Positions 11,950 through 21,114 of a stretch of 64,000 nt of DNA are shown one piece after another. How positions within the stretch are numbered: the first letter of the stretch is position 1; each line of letters opens with the position of its first letter. This stretch comes from Ensifer sp. BR816 (lineage in GTDB: Bacteria; Pseudomonadota; Alphaproteobacteria; Rhizobiales; Rhizobiaceae). The position numbers and the translations under genes are program-made. Below the pieces are notes generated by a model. The model was given only the letters and a program-made list of their open reading frames with translations, made no database searches and was not told the DNA's origin. The stretch spans positions 5,685,513 to 5,749,512 of the forward strand of contig NZ_KB905370.1 in NCBI RefSeq assembly GCF_000378985.1, read 5' to 3'.

Positions 11950-12104
11950 ATTCGAGCCCCCTCTGTCCGTTTGCCTGAGATTGTTATCCCTTCGGCGAGC
12001 GTAACCGCTTCTCTCCAGAGTCCTACCGGTACCTTGCTGGTCCTTTGGCCTGAGAGTTTCCGGGGCGGTTGCTCCTTCGGCACCGGATTGAACCGGTTTC
12101 TCCC
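11950..12104 (-). ncRNA. Tandem glycine riboswitch controlling gcvTHP
   Basis: On the minus strand two glycine aptamers lie in series. Each has the TCTCAGGC core (complement at 12048-12055 and 11973-11980) preceded by a CCGAAGG element. The first aptamer starts with GGGAGAAACC (about 12104) and closes with CTCTGGAGAG (12011-12020). The second follows immediately and ends about 64 nt before gcvT. Tandem aptamers ahead of gcvT normally switch the operon on when glycine is plentiful. The exact 3' edge and expression platform are not resolved. Confidence 0.9.
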
Positions 12105-12276
12105 AACGAGGTCGTCTCCAGATAACGGCGAAGGCGGGATTTTGGCAAGGGCGAATGTCGCGATGGAACATATTTTTGTCGCCATGGCTTCATCGTCGCT
12201 CACTGCGACCTGCGGCAAAACGGCCTTTGCATTTGCCGCAGGTTGCGCGTAACCAAGAGACGACGAAGAGGCGACG

Positions 12277-12660
12277 ATGATCGGGCGAAGGGACAGATGG
12301 CGAATTGCGGTGCGGCTGCTTGCCGCCTTCGCGCTCGTTCTCCTGTCTTTCGCCCACAAGCCAGTCATCGGAGCGGACGCGGCGCTCGCAGCCGAATATC
12401 GTCTGCCCGACGGCTCCTTCGCGGAGATCTGCTTCGGTACCGAGGGTGTCGACCACGGGGACGGCAAATCGCCGGCGATCGCTCCGATCTGCGAGGCGTG
12501 CCGGCTTTCAGCATCGGTGCTGGTGCCCGAGCCACCGCAGGCAAGCGTGCCGGCAGACAGAGGCGACTGGCTCGCCGAGTCGCCTGTCACCGAAATTCAG
12601 GTCGCGCTGACGCCCTTACGGCTGTTACCGCCCCCGCGTGGGCCGCCAATCCTGTCGTAA
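12277..12660 (+). CDS. Small secreted DUF2946-like protein, copper-associated context
   Basis: A 127-aa protein with an N-terminal hydrophobic segment (residues about 9-26) that looks like a signal peptide or anchor. A first cysteine (AEICFG) is followed about 30 residues later by a C-x2-C pair (PICEACRLS). The spacing and the following Pro-rich tail resemble DUF2946 proteins, often found near copper genes. It is preceded by GAAGAGG and ends 91 nt before the YcnI-PCuAC gene, so a two-gene copper unit is likely. Family assignment is by appearance only. Confidence 0.55.
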   Translation: MIGRRDRWRIAVRLLAAFALVLLSFAHKPVIGADAALAAEYRLPDGSFAEICFGTEGVDHGDGKSPAIAPICEACRLSASVLVPEPPQASVPADRGDWLAESPVTEIQVALTPLRLLPPPRGPPILS

Positions 12661-12751
12661 CGCTCTCCCAGGAATTCGAAGTTCATCACGCCGCTCAGCG
12701 GCATTGACCACGAGGCCCGTAAACCGGGGTACGTGGTTCGGAGATCACGAC

Positions 12752-13729
12752 ATGTCCAAGACGAGACTGCTCCTTTTGACGGCCGGCCTCACGCTCGCAG
12801 CAACCGGCATGGCTCACGCGCATGCGACCTTCGAGGTCGACAGCACGCCCAGCGAAAAGACGTTCAAGGCGATCCTGCAGGTGCCGCATGGCTGCGACGG
12901 CAAGGCGACGACCGAGGTGCAGGTGAAGTTGCCGGAAGGATTCGTCTTCGCCAAGCCGCAGCCGAAGCCCGGCTGGGAGCTCGAGATCATCAAGGGCGAC
13001 TACCAGAAGTCCTATGACAACCACGGAACCAAGGTTTCCTCGGGCCCGGTCGAAATCCGCTGGAAGGGCGGCAATCTGCCGGATGAATTCTACGATACCT
13101 TCGTGATCCGCGGAAAGGTTTCGGGCCTCGACAAGGAAACGGTGCTCGCCTTCCCGACGACGCAGCTTTGCGGCGCGGACGCGAAGGTCGTCTGGGATCA
13201 GGTCCCGGCCGCCGGAGAGGACGCCCACGCGCTCGAGCATCCGGCACCGACGGTCACCGTGACGCCTGCAAGCGCGGAGCAGGCCCATGCTGGGCACAGC
13301 GCTCAGCAGGCCGCGTCCGGTCCGGTCGAGGTCGGCGCTCTCGAAATCTCGGAGGGCGCGCTCAAGGCGATGCTGCCGGGCGCCAAGGTCGGCGGCGGCG
13401 GCTTTGTAGTGAAAAACGCCGGCAGCAGCGACGACCGGTTGATTGCTGTCGAAAGCCCAGCGGCCGGACGCGTCGAACTGCACGAGATGGCGATGGAAAA
13501 CGACGTCATGAAGATGCGCAAGGTCGACGGCGGCATCGTCATTCCGGCGGGCAAGACTGTCGAACTGAAGAACGGCGGTCTGCACCTGATGTTCATGGAG
13601 GTGGGGAAGCCCTTCTCCGAGGGCGACACCGTGCCCGTCACGCTCACCTTCGAGAAAGCCGGAAAGGTCGATTACGTCCTGCCGGTCGGATCTGCCGGCG
13701 GTGCAGCGGCCGGCCACAAGCATAAGTAA
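12752..13729 (+). CDS. Periplasmic copper protein: YcnI (DUF1775) domain fused to PCuAC copper chaperone
   Basis: A 325-aa protein with a signal peptide ending GMAHA. Predicted cleavage leaves an N-terminal histidine (HATFEVDST), as in the copper-binding histidine of YcnI. Residues about 22-170 are the DUF1775 domain. After a Pro/Ala/His-rich linker (about 160-195), residues about 196-315 form a PCuAC domain with its methionine/histidine site visible: VELHEMAMEN, then VMKM, then GLHLMFM. PCuAC proteins deliver copper to cytochrome oxidase assembly. Fusion of both binders in one chain suggests capture and delivery by a single protein. ATG 12752 is preferred to upstream in-frame codons, which lack a signal peptide. 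The C terminus is a His/Lys tail. Confidence 0.88.
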   Translation: MSKTRLLLLTAGLTLAATGMAHAHATFEVDSTPSEKTFKAILQVPHGCDGKATTEVQVKLPEGFVFAKPQPKPGWELEIIKGDYQKSYDNHGTKVSSGPVEIRWKGGNLPDEFYDTFVIRGKVSGLDKETVLAFPTTQLCGADAKVVWDQVPAAGEDAHALEHPAPTVTVTPASAEQAHAGHSAQQAASGPVEVGALEISEGALKAMLPGAKVGGGGFVVKNAGSSDDRLIAVESPAAGRVELHEMAMENDVMKMRKVDGGIVIPAGKTVELKNGGLHLMFMEVGKPFSEGDTVPVTLTFEKAGKVDYVLPVGSAGGAAAGHKHK

Positions 13730-13750
13730 GCCTTTCGGCTTGAAACTTCG

Positions 13751-13775
13751 GGAGCGGGTCGGAAGAACCCGCTCC
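13751..13775. terminator. Stem-loop between convergent genes
   Basis: GGAGCGGGT and ACCCGCTCC form a perfect 9-bp stem. No clear T-tract follows on either strand, but the position between convergent ends (13729 and 13781) suggests a shared weak terminator. Confidence 0.5.
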
Positions 13776-13780
13776 AACCG

Positions 13781-14161
13781 TCAGGCTCCTTGGATGAACT
13801 GGTCGAGCATGGCGGCGATTTCGTCGCCCTTCTCCTCGTCGTCGGTGACCGGTTGTTCCTCCCGGTCATCCCCGCGATCGCCGTTTTCCTCCTCATGCAT
13901 GAATTCGAAGTAGCGGCGCAATGTCTCCGCCTCGCTCTCTTGCGGCGGACGCATTCCGGCGCTGATCAGCATCAGCGCCGTCGGCAGGGCACCCTTGGTC
14001 CTGAGGATTGCCGGCGCAAGAGCCGCTCGATCCGGCGGCCGCGCCGAGAGCAAGGTGATCGCCTCATCGGCCGGAGCATCGCCGCGCACGCGCGCGGAAG
14101 GCTTGACGGCCTCCGCCGCATAGGCTGCCGTCGTGGCTGAAACGGAAACGACCTGTGTCAC
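13781..14161 (-). CDS. Hypothetical acidic protein
   Basis: A 126-aa frame starting at GTG 14161 with a weak AAGGCGAG site. The first 70 residues are Ala-rich with hydrophobic stretches. The C-terminal third is strongly acidic (HEEENGDRGDD and TDDEEKGDE). I recognise no domain. It is convergent with the copper gene and separated from it by a stem-loop. The plus strand holds a competing frame of similar size, so strand choice is not certain; the cleaner acidic composition and the terminator position favour the minus strand. Confidence 0.5.
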   Translation of the reverse strand: MTQVVSVSATTAAYAAEAVKPSARVRGDAPADEAITLLSARPPDRAALAPAILRTKGALPTALMLISAGMRPPQESEAETLRRYFEFMHEEENGDRGDDREEQPVTDDEEKGDEIAAMLDQFIQGA

Positions 14162-14390
14162 TTGCTCGCCTTGAAATACGCTCCTCCTTTCCTTTTGCCA
14201 GACTCCTTTTGCGGGCAGGTGAAGCCGCGCGGTCGGATTTTATTTGAATGCGAGTGTTTTTCCCGGCTCCGGCATCCCAGTCGGCAGTTATTTTTGCCTG
14301 TGCTGTCGGTTCACGCTTGGCGTCGTCGTCCTTGAGACATGAACACGCTCGTGCCCGGGCGGAGGTCGCTGACTGACAGGAGAATCACAG

Positions 14391-15338
14391 ATGCTGAAAA
14401 CGACGCTGCTCACGATATTCGCAACGGTCTTGAGCCTCGCATATGCGCCGGCGACGAACGGCGCGCAACCGGCGCAGAAAGTGGCGGAACAACAATCCAT
14501 GCCGACGCCGAAGAAGACCGGCCATCTCGCGGTCAACGGCATCAATTACTACTACCAGGTCTATGGTGAGGGCGAGCCGGTGCTGCTTCTTCACGGCGGT
14601 CTCGGCATCATCGAGATGCTGGGACCGAATCTTGCGACATTGGCCGAAGGCCGCGAGGTGATCGGCGTCGATCTTCAGGGACATGGGCGCACGCCGCTCG
14701 GAAATCGGCCGATCGACCTTGCCGCGATCGGCGCCGACATGGGCGTGCTCGTGCGGCAACTCGGCTATCGTCAGGTCGACGTGCTCGGCTATTCGATGGG
14801 CGGCGGCGTCGGCATGCACATGGCGGCGCAGGCACCGGAGGCGGTGCGTCGACTGGCGATCGTCTCCGCTCCGTTTGCGAAGGACGGCTTCTATCCGGAG
14901 ATGATCGCGGCCCAGGCGCAGGTCGGCGCCGGCATGGCCGCGATGATGAAGGAAACGCCTATGTACAAGTCCTATGCCGCCGTCGCGCCGGATGTCTCCG
15001 AGTTCCCGAAACTGCTGGACGCGATGGGCGAGTTGATGCGGCGCGACTATGACGCCTCCGCTGCCGTCGCCAAGCTCACCATGCCTGTCATGCTGGTCTA
15101 TGGCGACGGCGACATGATCCGCCTCGAGCATTTTGTCGATTTCTACCACAGGCTCGGCGGCGGGCTGAAGGACGCCGGCTGGATGCGGGAGCACATGTCG
15201 AAGAACCGCCTGGCGATCCTCCCCGATCTCACCCACTACGACATCTTCGTCTCGCCGAAGCTGATCGCGGCGGTCTTGCCGTTCCTTAATGGCGAAACCG
15301 GCTCGAAAAGTTGGGCGGAAGAGGTGGATGCGAACTAG
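14391..15338 (+). CDS. Secreted alpha/beta hydrolase
   Basis: A 315-aa alpha/beta-hydrolase-fold enzyme with a signal peptide (about residues 1-24, cleavage near NGAQ). The oxyanion region is LLLHGGLG, the nucleophile serine is in LGYSMGGG, the likely acid is in the YGDGDMIR segment and the histidine is in LTHYDIFV. It is thus catalytically complete. The substrate is unknown; the fold covers esterases, haloperoxidases and lactonases. The start is supported by CAGGAGAAT. It appears to be a single-gene unit. Confidence 0.8.
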   Translation: MLKTTLLTIFATVLSLAYAPATNGAQPAQKVAEQQSMPTPKKTGHLAVNGINYYYQVYGEGEPVLLLHGGLGIIEMLGPNLATLAEGREVIGVDLQGHGRTPLGNRPIDLAAIGADMGVLVRQLGYRQVDVLGYSMGGGVGMHMAAQAPEAVRRLAIVSAPFAKDGFYPEMIAAQAQVGAGMAAMMKETPMYKSYAAVAPDVSEFPKLLDAMGELMRRDYDASAAVAKLTMPVMLVYGDGDMIRLEHFVDFYHRLGGGLKDAGWMREHMSKNRLAILPDLTHYDIFVSPKLIAAVLPFLNGETGSKSWAEEVDAN

Positions 15339-15484
15339 GCGGAGGGCGCGTCGCACCCGTCTTCTTTCGGCGATCTATGCCGCCGGTTGAGCGAGATGTA
15401 CAATCACAGCCTGACGAAGAGAACGGGTGCAGATCCTGCGCCCTTGGAAGAGCATCGGTGAACTCGGTCAGGAGGGACGGGACT

Positions 15485-15622
15485 ATGCGTGCTTTGCTGC
15501 TGCTGATAGCACTTTCGACACTCGCTGCGTGCTCTCAAACGGGAAGGCCCCCCAGTTACAACTCTTATACCCCCGGCCAGGGCGACTACTATCCGGGCAT
15601 CATTCCGCCGACGCAGTTCTAA
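15485..15622 (+). CDS. Mini-lipoprotein, YYxGIxPP tail (copy 1)
   Basis: A 45-aa protein with a signal peptide and lipobox LAAC (cysteine at residue 16). The mature part is only about 30 residues, rich in Tyr, Pro and Gly, ending GDYYPGIIPPTQF. The start at 15485 follows GGAGG. A related 36-aa lipoprotein lies 270 nt downstream with GEYYQGIVPP at the same place. Function unknown; presumably anchored in the outer or inner membrane facing the periplasm. Confidence 0.7.
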   Translation: MRALLLLIALSTLAACSQTGRPPSYNSYTPGQGDYYPGIIPPTQF

Positions 15623-15726
15623 AGCGCGTCGCATTTAAACCGAGCCATGCAACGGGTCTCAGGTCATTGTTTTGATGCATGTCGTTGTCCCGAAACCGCT
15701 CCACGCTTTCGGGCGACATGCATTAG
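15623..15726. repeat. Dispersed rhizobial intergenic element (RIME-like)
   Basis: About 104 nt between the two mini-lipoprotein genes. It contains a long imperfect hairpin whose arms include GATGCATGTCGTTGTCCCGAAA and TTTCGGGCGACATGCATTA, typical of the highly repeated RIME-type element of Sinorhizobium/Rhizobium chromosomes. The family is recognised from memory; only one copy is in this window. Confidence 0.7.
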
Positions 15727-15890
15727 GAATCTTTTACTTGGCGATACAGATGCGGCGGAGGAGAGACCGCTTTTTGCCGATTGACGCTTGATGTTCGAAA
15801 CATGCGGGGAGAGGACAGACAAGGAATTGATCCTTGGCGAAGGCCGGAATATCAATGGCGGTCAATCCTTTAGGAAAGGGACCGAGATCC

Positions 15891-16001
15891 ATGCGCAGGA
15901 TCCTATTCTTGCTCGCGCTTGCAACGCTCACGGCATGCTCGCAGACCGTCCATGTCGGCGGCGAGGGCGAGTACTACCAGGGCATCGTCCCGCCGCGCTG
16001 A
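15891..16001 (+). CDS. Mini-lipoprotein, YYxGIxPP tail (copy 2)
   Basis: A 36-aa frame: signal peptide, lipobox LTAC (cysteine at residue 16), then about 20 residues ending GEYYQGIVPPR. The spacing from lipobox to tail and the shared SQT after the cysteine show it is a paralogue of the 15485 gene. A purine-rich AGGAAAGGGACCGAG precedes the ATG. Confidence 0.65.
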   Translation: MRRILFLLALATLTACSQTVHVGGEGEYYQGIVPPR

Positions 16002-16042
16002 TCGTGGGACCACCAGGGGACGGTCGCCAGGTGAAAAAACTG

Positions 16043-16074
16043 AAGGGCGCTCGACCCTTTCGGGGAGCGCCCTT
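16043..16074 (-). terminator. Intrinsic terminator of the GNAT gene
   Basis: AAGGGCGCTC and GAGCGCCCTT form a 10-bp stem. Read on the minus strand the hairpin is followed by CAGTTTTTT. It lies about 130 nt past the GNAT stop. On the plus strand it could also close the mini-lipoprotein transcript. Confidence 0.75.
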
Positions 16075-16201
16075 CCAACCCGGAAGACGCGAAGGCGCCC
16101 GGCAACTGCCGGCGCACGGTCCTCGATACGGGTGGTGACCCATAGATGGGCGCGACCCGGCGTATTTCAAGGGATCATACCGGCAGCGTCCGCCAAAAGC
16201 G

Positions 16202-16630
16202 TCAAAAACGCTTCTTCAGGAAATAGCGCGGAATGGCGCCGGGTCCGCCTTCGAGTTCGTCGAAGAGCTCGAAGCCGAGTTTCTCGTAGAAGGGGCGAGC
16301 CTGGAACTCGAACGTATCCAGCCACAGGCCGATATAGCCACGCGCCTTGGCGATCTTCTCCGCCTCCTCCATGAGCCGCCGGCCAAGGCCTTGGCCGCGA
16401 TACTCGTCCGGAATCGCGAGATACCTGACGAAAGCCCAACCATAGCCATCGGTCGCATAGAGCCCTCCGACGGCGGCGCCCGTTTGCGGATCGCGGACGA
16501 TGACCGCAAAGCCCGGCTGGTCGACCATGCCGCTATTGTCATTGTTGTAGGCGTCCAGCGTCGCGACGATGGCGCGGACGTCGTCGGGGTCGGGGTTGTC
16601 GGAAATGATGTCGAGGATGGGAGCGGACAA
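16202..16630 (-). CDS. GNAT-family N-acetyltransferase
   Basis: A 142-aa GNAT-fold enzyme that transfers an acetyl group from acetyl-CoA to an unknown amine. The CoA pyrophosphate loop is visible as RGQGLGRRLM (residues about 80-89), preceded by the beta strand FVRYLAIP and followed by the FYEKLGFELF motif near the C terminus. The only in-frame start is TTG 16630, with an upstream stop three codons back and a poor ribosome site, so expression may be low. A single-gene unit with its own terminator. Confidence 0.82.
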   Translation of the reverse strand: MSAPILDIISDNPDPDDVRAIVATLDAYNNDNSGMVDQPGFAVIVRDPQTGAAVGGLYATDGYGWAFVRYLAIPDEYRGQGLGRRLMEEAEKIAKARGYIGLWLDTFEFQARPFYEKLGFELFDELEGGPGAIPRYFLKKRF

Positions 16631-16715
16631 GGCGATTCAATCTCGACTGGATGGAGTAGCGCTTGACCCGTCGATCATCAGACACCCGCGGGTGTCCGAT
16701 GACAAGTTCGACCGG

Positions 16716-16880
16716 TCAGTAGGCCATGCGCACGCCGCCGGGCGTCGCGGCGCTGAAATCGGGAACGGGGTTTGGGCCGTACCATTGCGCATAGGTCGTG
16801 TTACCGGCACCGCCTGTGCTTGCGCATCCCGACAGGGCCACGGCCGCCAATGCCGCGGCGATCAGACGTTTGAGGGGCAT
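16716..16880 (-). CDS. Small lipoprotein
   Basis: A 54-aa protein starting at ATG 16880 (GGAGAT upstream). Signal peptide with lipobox LSGC (Cys 19), then about 35 mature residues containing YAQWYGPNPVPDFS and ending GGVRMAY. No known domain. Another member of the group of very small lipoproteins around here, but its tail is unrelated to the YYxGIxPP pair. Confidence 0.6.
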   Translation of the reverse strand: MPLKRLIAAALAAVALSGCASTGGAGNTTYAQWYGPNPVPDFSAATPGGVRMAY

Positions 16881-17058
16881 GGAATCTCCGATTCTGATTC
16901 GTCTAACGGCCGTCACGTTGCGGGATTTGCTGCGGTCAGTCCATTGGTTTTGCATGGATCCACCTCGGCTTCTCGTTGCGTCCTGTTGTGAGCCGTCATG
17001 TCCATCCGCTTGTGGATATCGAAATGCCAGTTGCGTGACGAACCATGCAAGGAAAGGA

Positions 17059-17086
17059 AAGAGAGCGGCCAAGTGGCCGCTCTCTT
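17059..17086 (-). terminator. Intrinsic terminator downstream of nrdJ
   Basis: AAGAGAGCGGCC and GGCCGCTCTCTT form a perfect 12-bp stem with a 4-nt loop. On the minus strand it is followed by TCCTTTCC. It lies about 90 nt after the nrdJ stop. Confidence 0.75.
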
Positions 17087-17173
17087 GCTTTTCTGTGGGC
17101 GCAAAGCCCTCTGTGCCAGCGACTTACCTCAGGCAACGCCGCCGGCGGCAGGTGGTGGTACTAAACGAGGTAA

Positions 17174-20100
17174 TCAGCTGCACCCGCTCGTAGCACCACA
17201 AGTATCGCACTTCTCGCACGTGCCATTCCGCACCATCGTGAAGTTCTGGCACTCGGAGCACATGTTGCCGGTGTAGCCCTGCATGATCGAGCGGGCGCGG
17301 CGTTCGGCTTCGACCTTCTTGGCTTCCGACTTGGCGGAAGCGGCTTCCGCGGCGGCCTTATCGGAGAAGAGGGCGGTCACCTCTTGCTCGACTTCTTCAG
17401 CGATCTCCTCGGCAAGCTCGGCGGCGCGCTCCTCATAGTCACGCTTGAAGGCGACGACTTCCGAGGTGGCGGTTGCCGGCTCGAGCTTGCGGACGGCATT
17501 GCCGCTGATCGAGGTGACCGTGGCGCCGCCGGAGGCGCGGGCCGGGGCGCCGGTCGAGGCACCCTTCGGCTCCGAGCGGTCGCCGGAGCCGCCAACGATC
17601 GACGGCTTGTAGCCGCGCGTCCAGCCGGTCGAGACGAGGTTGGTCTTGCCTTCCTGAATGCCGCGTCCGAGCGCCGTGTTGCTGAAGTCGGAGGTGTCGA
17701 CATGGGCAAGGTCGTGGCGGCCGAGATAGGAGACGGCGAGTTCGCGGAACACGTAGTCGAGGATCGACGTGGCGTTCTTGATCGCGTCATTGCCCTGGAC
17801 CATGCCGGCCGGCTCGAACTTGGTAAAGGTGAAGGCCTCCACATATTCCTCGAGCGGCACGCCGTATTGCAGGCCGAGCGAGATGGCGATGGCGAAGTTG
17901 TTCATCATCGCGCGGAAGGCCGCACCTTCCTTGTGCATGTCGATGAAGATCTCGCCGAGGCGGCCGTCGCCGAATTCGCCGGTGCGCAGATAGACCTTGT
18001 GGCCGCCGACGATCGCCTTCTGGGTATAGCCCTGGCGGCGGTTCGGCAGCTTTTCACGGGCGCGGATGACTTTTTCGATGACGCGCTCGACGATCTTCTC
18101 GGTGACGGCGACGGCTTGCGCGGCGGCCGGCGCCTGCAGCAACTCCTCGATCGCCTCTTCATCCTCCTCGTCCTCGATCAACGAGGCGTTCAGCGGCTGC
18201 GACAGCTTGGAGCCGTCGCGGTAAAGCGCGTTGGCCTTCAGCGCCAGCTTCCAGGAGAGCATGTAGGCGTTCTTGCAATCCTCGACGGTCGCTTCGTTGG
18301 GCATGTTGATCGTCTTGGAGATCGCACCCGAGATGAACGGCTGGGCGGCCGCCATCATGCGGATGTGGCTTTCGACGGAAAGGTAGCGCTTACCGATCTT
18401 GCCGCAGGGGTTGGCGCAATCGAAGACCGGCAGGTGCTCGGCCTTGAGGAAGGGCGCGCCTTCGAGCGTCATCGCGCCGCAGACGTGGATGTTCGCCGCT
18501 TCAATGTCCTTCTTCGAAAAGCCGAGGTGCTCGAGCAGATTGAAGTCCATCGAGGCAAGCTGCTCGTCCGTGACCTTCAGCGTGCCCTTGAGGAAGTCGG
18601 CACCGAGCGTCCACTGGTTGAAAACGAACTTGATGTCGAAGGCGGACTTCAGCGCCGAATTGACGGCGTCGACCTTCTCGTCGGTGAAGCCCTTGGCCTT
18701 CAGCGTCGTCGGATTGATGGCAGGCGCCTGGTTGAGGTTGCCGTGGCCGACTGCATAGGCCTCGATCTCGGCGATCTGGCTTTCCGAATAGCCGAGCGTG
18801 CGCAGTGCCTCCGGCACGGCCCGGTTGATGATCTTGAAGTAGCCGCCGCCGGCGAGCTTCTTGAACTTGACCAGCGCGAAATCGGGCTCGATGCCGGTGG
18901 TGTCGCAATCCATGACGAGGCCGATCGTGCCGGTCGGCGCGATCACGGTCGCCTGGGCATTGCGGTAGCCATGCTTTTCGCCGAGCTCGACGGCGTTGTC
19001 CCAGGCGCTCTTGGCGTGGGCGATCAGCTCCTGGTCCGGGCAATCGGTGTGGATGAGTGCGACCGGGTTGACAGACAGGCCCTCATAGCCGGCGGTCTCG
19101 CCATGGGCAGCGCGGCGATGGTTGCGCATGACGCGCAGCATGCTGTCGCGGTTCGGGGCGAAACCGGGGAAGGGGCCGAGCTTGGACGAGATTTCCGCCG
19201 AGGTCGCATAGGCAACACCGGTCATGATCGCCGTCAGCGCGCCAGCGATGGCGCGGCCTTCGGCCGAATCATAGGGGATGCCGGACGACATCAAGAGGCC
19301 ACCGATATTGGCGTAGCCGAGGCCGAGCGTGCGGTATTCATAGGAAAGCTCGGCGATTTCGCGCGAGGGGAACTGCGCCATCATCACAGAGACTTCGAGA
19401 ACGACCGTCCACAGACGCACGGCATGCTCGTAGTCGGCGATGTTGATCCGCTTGCTGGCGGCATCCTTGAACTGCATCAGGTTGAGCGATGCGAGGTTGC
19501 AGGCCGTGTCGTCGAGGAACATGTATTCCGAGCACGGGTTCGAGGCGCGGATCGGACCGGCCGCCGGGCAGGTGTGCCAGTCGTTCATCGTCGTGTTGAA
19601 GTGCAGGCCAGGATCGGCCGACGCCCAGGCGGCATAGGAGATCGACTCCCAGAGGTCGCGGGCCTTCAGCGTCTTCATCACCCGGCCGTCCTTGCGGGCC
19701 GTCAACTGCCATTCGCCATCGGCTTCGACGGCGCGCAGGAAGTCGTCCTTGATCGAGACGGAATTGTTCGAGTTCTGGCCGGAAACGGTGAGGTAGGCTT
19801 CCGAATCCCAATCCGTGTCATAGGTCTTGAACTGGATATCCTTGTAGCCCTGGCGCGCAAACTGGATGACGCGCTTGACATAGTTTTCCGGCACCAGCGC
19901 CTGCTTGGCGGCGCGGATCTCGCGCTTCAGGGCCGGATTCTGCTTCGGGTCGAAGCAGGCATCATCGCTGCCATCGCAATTGACGCAGGCCTTCATGATC
20001 GCCTTCAGATGCTTGGCGACGATCTTCGAGCCGGTGACGAGGGCGGCGACCTTCTGCTCTTCCTTGACCTTCCAGTTGATGTATTCCTCGATATCCGGAT

Positions 20101-20959
20101 GGTCGATGTCAACGACGACCATCTTGGCGGCGCGGCGCGTCGTGCCGCCCGACTTGATGGCGCCGGCGGCACGGTCGCCGATCTTCAGGAAGCTCATCAG
20201 GCCCGAGGACTTGCCGCCGCCCGAGAGCTTTTCGCCCTCGGCGCGCAGATGCGAGAAGTTGGAGCCGGTGCCCGAGCCGTATTTGAAGAGACGCGCCTCG
20301 CGCACCCAGAGGTCCATGATGCCGCCCTCGTTGACGAGGTCGTCGCCAACCGACTGGATGAAGCAGGCATGCGGCTGCGGGTGCTCGTAGGCAGACTTGG
20401 ACTTCGTCAGCTTGCCGGTGAAGGGATCGACATAGAAATGACCCTGGCCGGGACCATCGATGCCATAGGCCCAGTGCAGGCCGGTATTGAACCATTGCGG
20501 CGAGTTCGGCGCGACGCGCTGGGTGGCGAGCATATAGGCAAGCTCGTCACGGAAGGCGGCCGCATGCTCTTCCGTTTCAAAATAGCCGCCCTTCCAGCCC
20601 CAATAGGCCCAGGTGCCGGCGAGGCGATCGAAGACCTGGCGGGCGTCCGTTTCGGAACCGTACTGCTCGTCCTTTGGCAGCGCCTTCAGCGCTTCCGTGT
20701 CGGGGACCGAGCGCCACAGGAAGGAGGGGACGTCGTTCTCCTCGACGCGCTTCAGCTTGGCCGGCACGCCCGCCTTGCGGAAATATTTCTGCGCCAGGAT
20801 GTCGGCGGCGACCTGGGAGAATTGCGCCGGCACGTCGATATCGGCCAGGCGGAAAACGATCGAGCCGTCCGGATTCTTGATCTCGCTCGTCGCCTTGCGG
20901 AATTCTATCTCGGCATAGGCCGATTGCCCTGCTTTCGTGAACCGACGCTCGATCTTCAT
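17174..20959 (-). CDS. nrdJ: Vitamin B12-dependent (class II) ribonucleotide reductase
   Basis: A 1261-aa adenosylcobalamin-dependent reductase making deoxyribonucleotides independently of oxygen. The catalytic cysteine/glutamate motif [11 protein letters not shown] is near residue 475. A TSCPD domain occupies about residues 1000-1110. The C terminus is a zinc-ribbon-like tail with paired cysteines (CSECQNF and CEKCDTC) that serves redox recycling. ATG 20959 follows AAAGGACGGG; the frame extends 12 codons further without support. The upstream region has paired NrdR-type boxes and no recognisable cobalamin riboswitch. In Sinorhizobium this is the main RNR and makes growth B12-dependent (established knowledge). 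Confidence 0.95.
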   Translation of the reverse strand: MKIERRFTKAGQSAYAEIEFRKATSEIKNPDGSIVFRLADIDVPAQFSQVAADILAQKYFRKAGVPAKLKRVEENDVPSFLWRSVPDTEALKALPKDEQYGSETDARQVFDRLAGTWAYWGWKGGYFETEEHAAAFRDELAYMLATQRVAPNSPQWFNTGLHWAYGIDGPGQGHFYVDPFTGKLTKSKSAYEHPQPHACFIQSVGDDLVNEGGIMDLWVREARLFKYGSGTGSNFSHLRAEGEKLSGGGKSSGLMSFLKIGDRAAGAIKSGGTTRRAAKMVVVDIDHPDIEEYINWKVKEEQKVAALVTGSKIVAKHLKAIMKACVNCDGSDDACFDPKQNPALKREIRAAKQALVPENYVKRVIQFARQGYKDIQFKTYDTDWDSEAYLTVSGQNSNNSVSIKDDFLRAVEADGEWQLTARKDGRVMKTLKARDLWESISYAAWASADPGLHFNTTMNDWHTCPAAGPIRASNPCSEYMFLDDTACNLASLNLMQFKDAASKRINIADYEHAVRLWTVVLEVSVMMAQFPSREIAELSYEYRTLGLGYANIGGLLMSSGIPYDSAEGRAIAGALTAIMTGVAYATSAEISSKLGPFPGFAPNRDSMLRVMRNHRRAAHGETAGYEGLSVNPVALIHTDCPDQELIAHAKSAWDNAVELGEKHGYRNAQATVIAPTGTIGLVMDCDTTGIEPDFALVKFKKLAGGGYFKIINRAVPEALRTLGYSESQIAEIEAYAVGHGNLNQAPAINPTTLKAKGFTDEKVDAVNSALKSAFDIKFVFNQWTLGADFLKGTLKVTDEQLASMDFNLLEHLGFSKKDIEAANIHVCGAMTLEGAPFLKAEHLPVFDCANPCGKIGKRYLSVESHIRMMAAAQPFISGAISKTINMPNEATVEDCKNAYMLSWKLALKANALYRDGSKLSQPLNASLIEDEEDEEAIEELLQAPAAAQAVAVTEKIVERVIEKVIRAREKLPNRRQGYTQKAIVGGHKVYLRTGEFGDGRLGEIFIDMHKEGAAFRAMMNNFAIAISLGLQYGVPLEEYVEAFTFTKFEPAGMVQGNDAIKNATSILDYVFRELAVSYLGRHDLAHVDTSDFSNTALGRGIQEGKTNLVSTGWTRGYKPSIVGGSGDRSEPKGASTGAPARASGGATVTSISGNAVRKLEPATATSEVVAFKRDYEERAAELAEEIAEEVEQEVTALFSDKAAAEAASAKSEAKKVEAERRARSIMQGYTGNMCSECQNFTMVRNGTCEKCDTCGATSGCS

Positions 20960-21067
20960 TGTCCCGTCCTTTGTTGCCATGCGCCTCAAGCGCAACTGTC
21001 CCGCCCGGCCGCGCGGTCTCGCCGCCAGTTTCAGCTTCCGTTCTCTGGAAGGAAACCCAAACTGGGT

Positions 21068-21083
21068 CTCCAGTATCTTGTGG
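21068..21083. promoter_or_regulatory. NrdR box, promoter-proximal copy
   Basis: The segment contains CAGTATCTTGTG, matching 10 of 12 core positions of the NrdR pattern CWATATATWGTG (10 of 16 over the full box). It starts exactly 31 nt from the stronger box at 21099. NrdR boxes usually occur as pairs three helical turns apart. Confidence 0.55.
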
Positions 21084-21098
21084 TGATGCTGGCTGCAA

Positions 21099-21114
21099 AC
21101 ACTAAATATAGTAT
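21099..21114. promoter_or_regulatory. NrdR box ahead of nrdJ
   Basis: ACACTAAATATAGTAT agrees with the NrdR consensus ACACWATATATWGTGT at 14 of 16 positions. On the minus strand it contains TACTAT, a possible -10 for nrdJ, so a bound NrdR would occlude the promoter. It lies 140 nt upstream of the nrdJ start. Confidence 0.75.
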
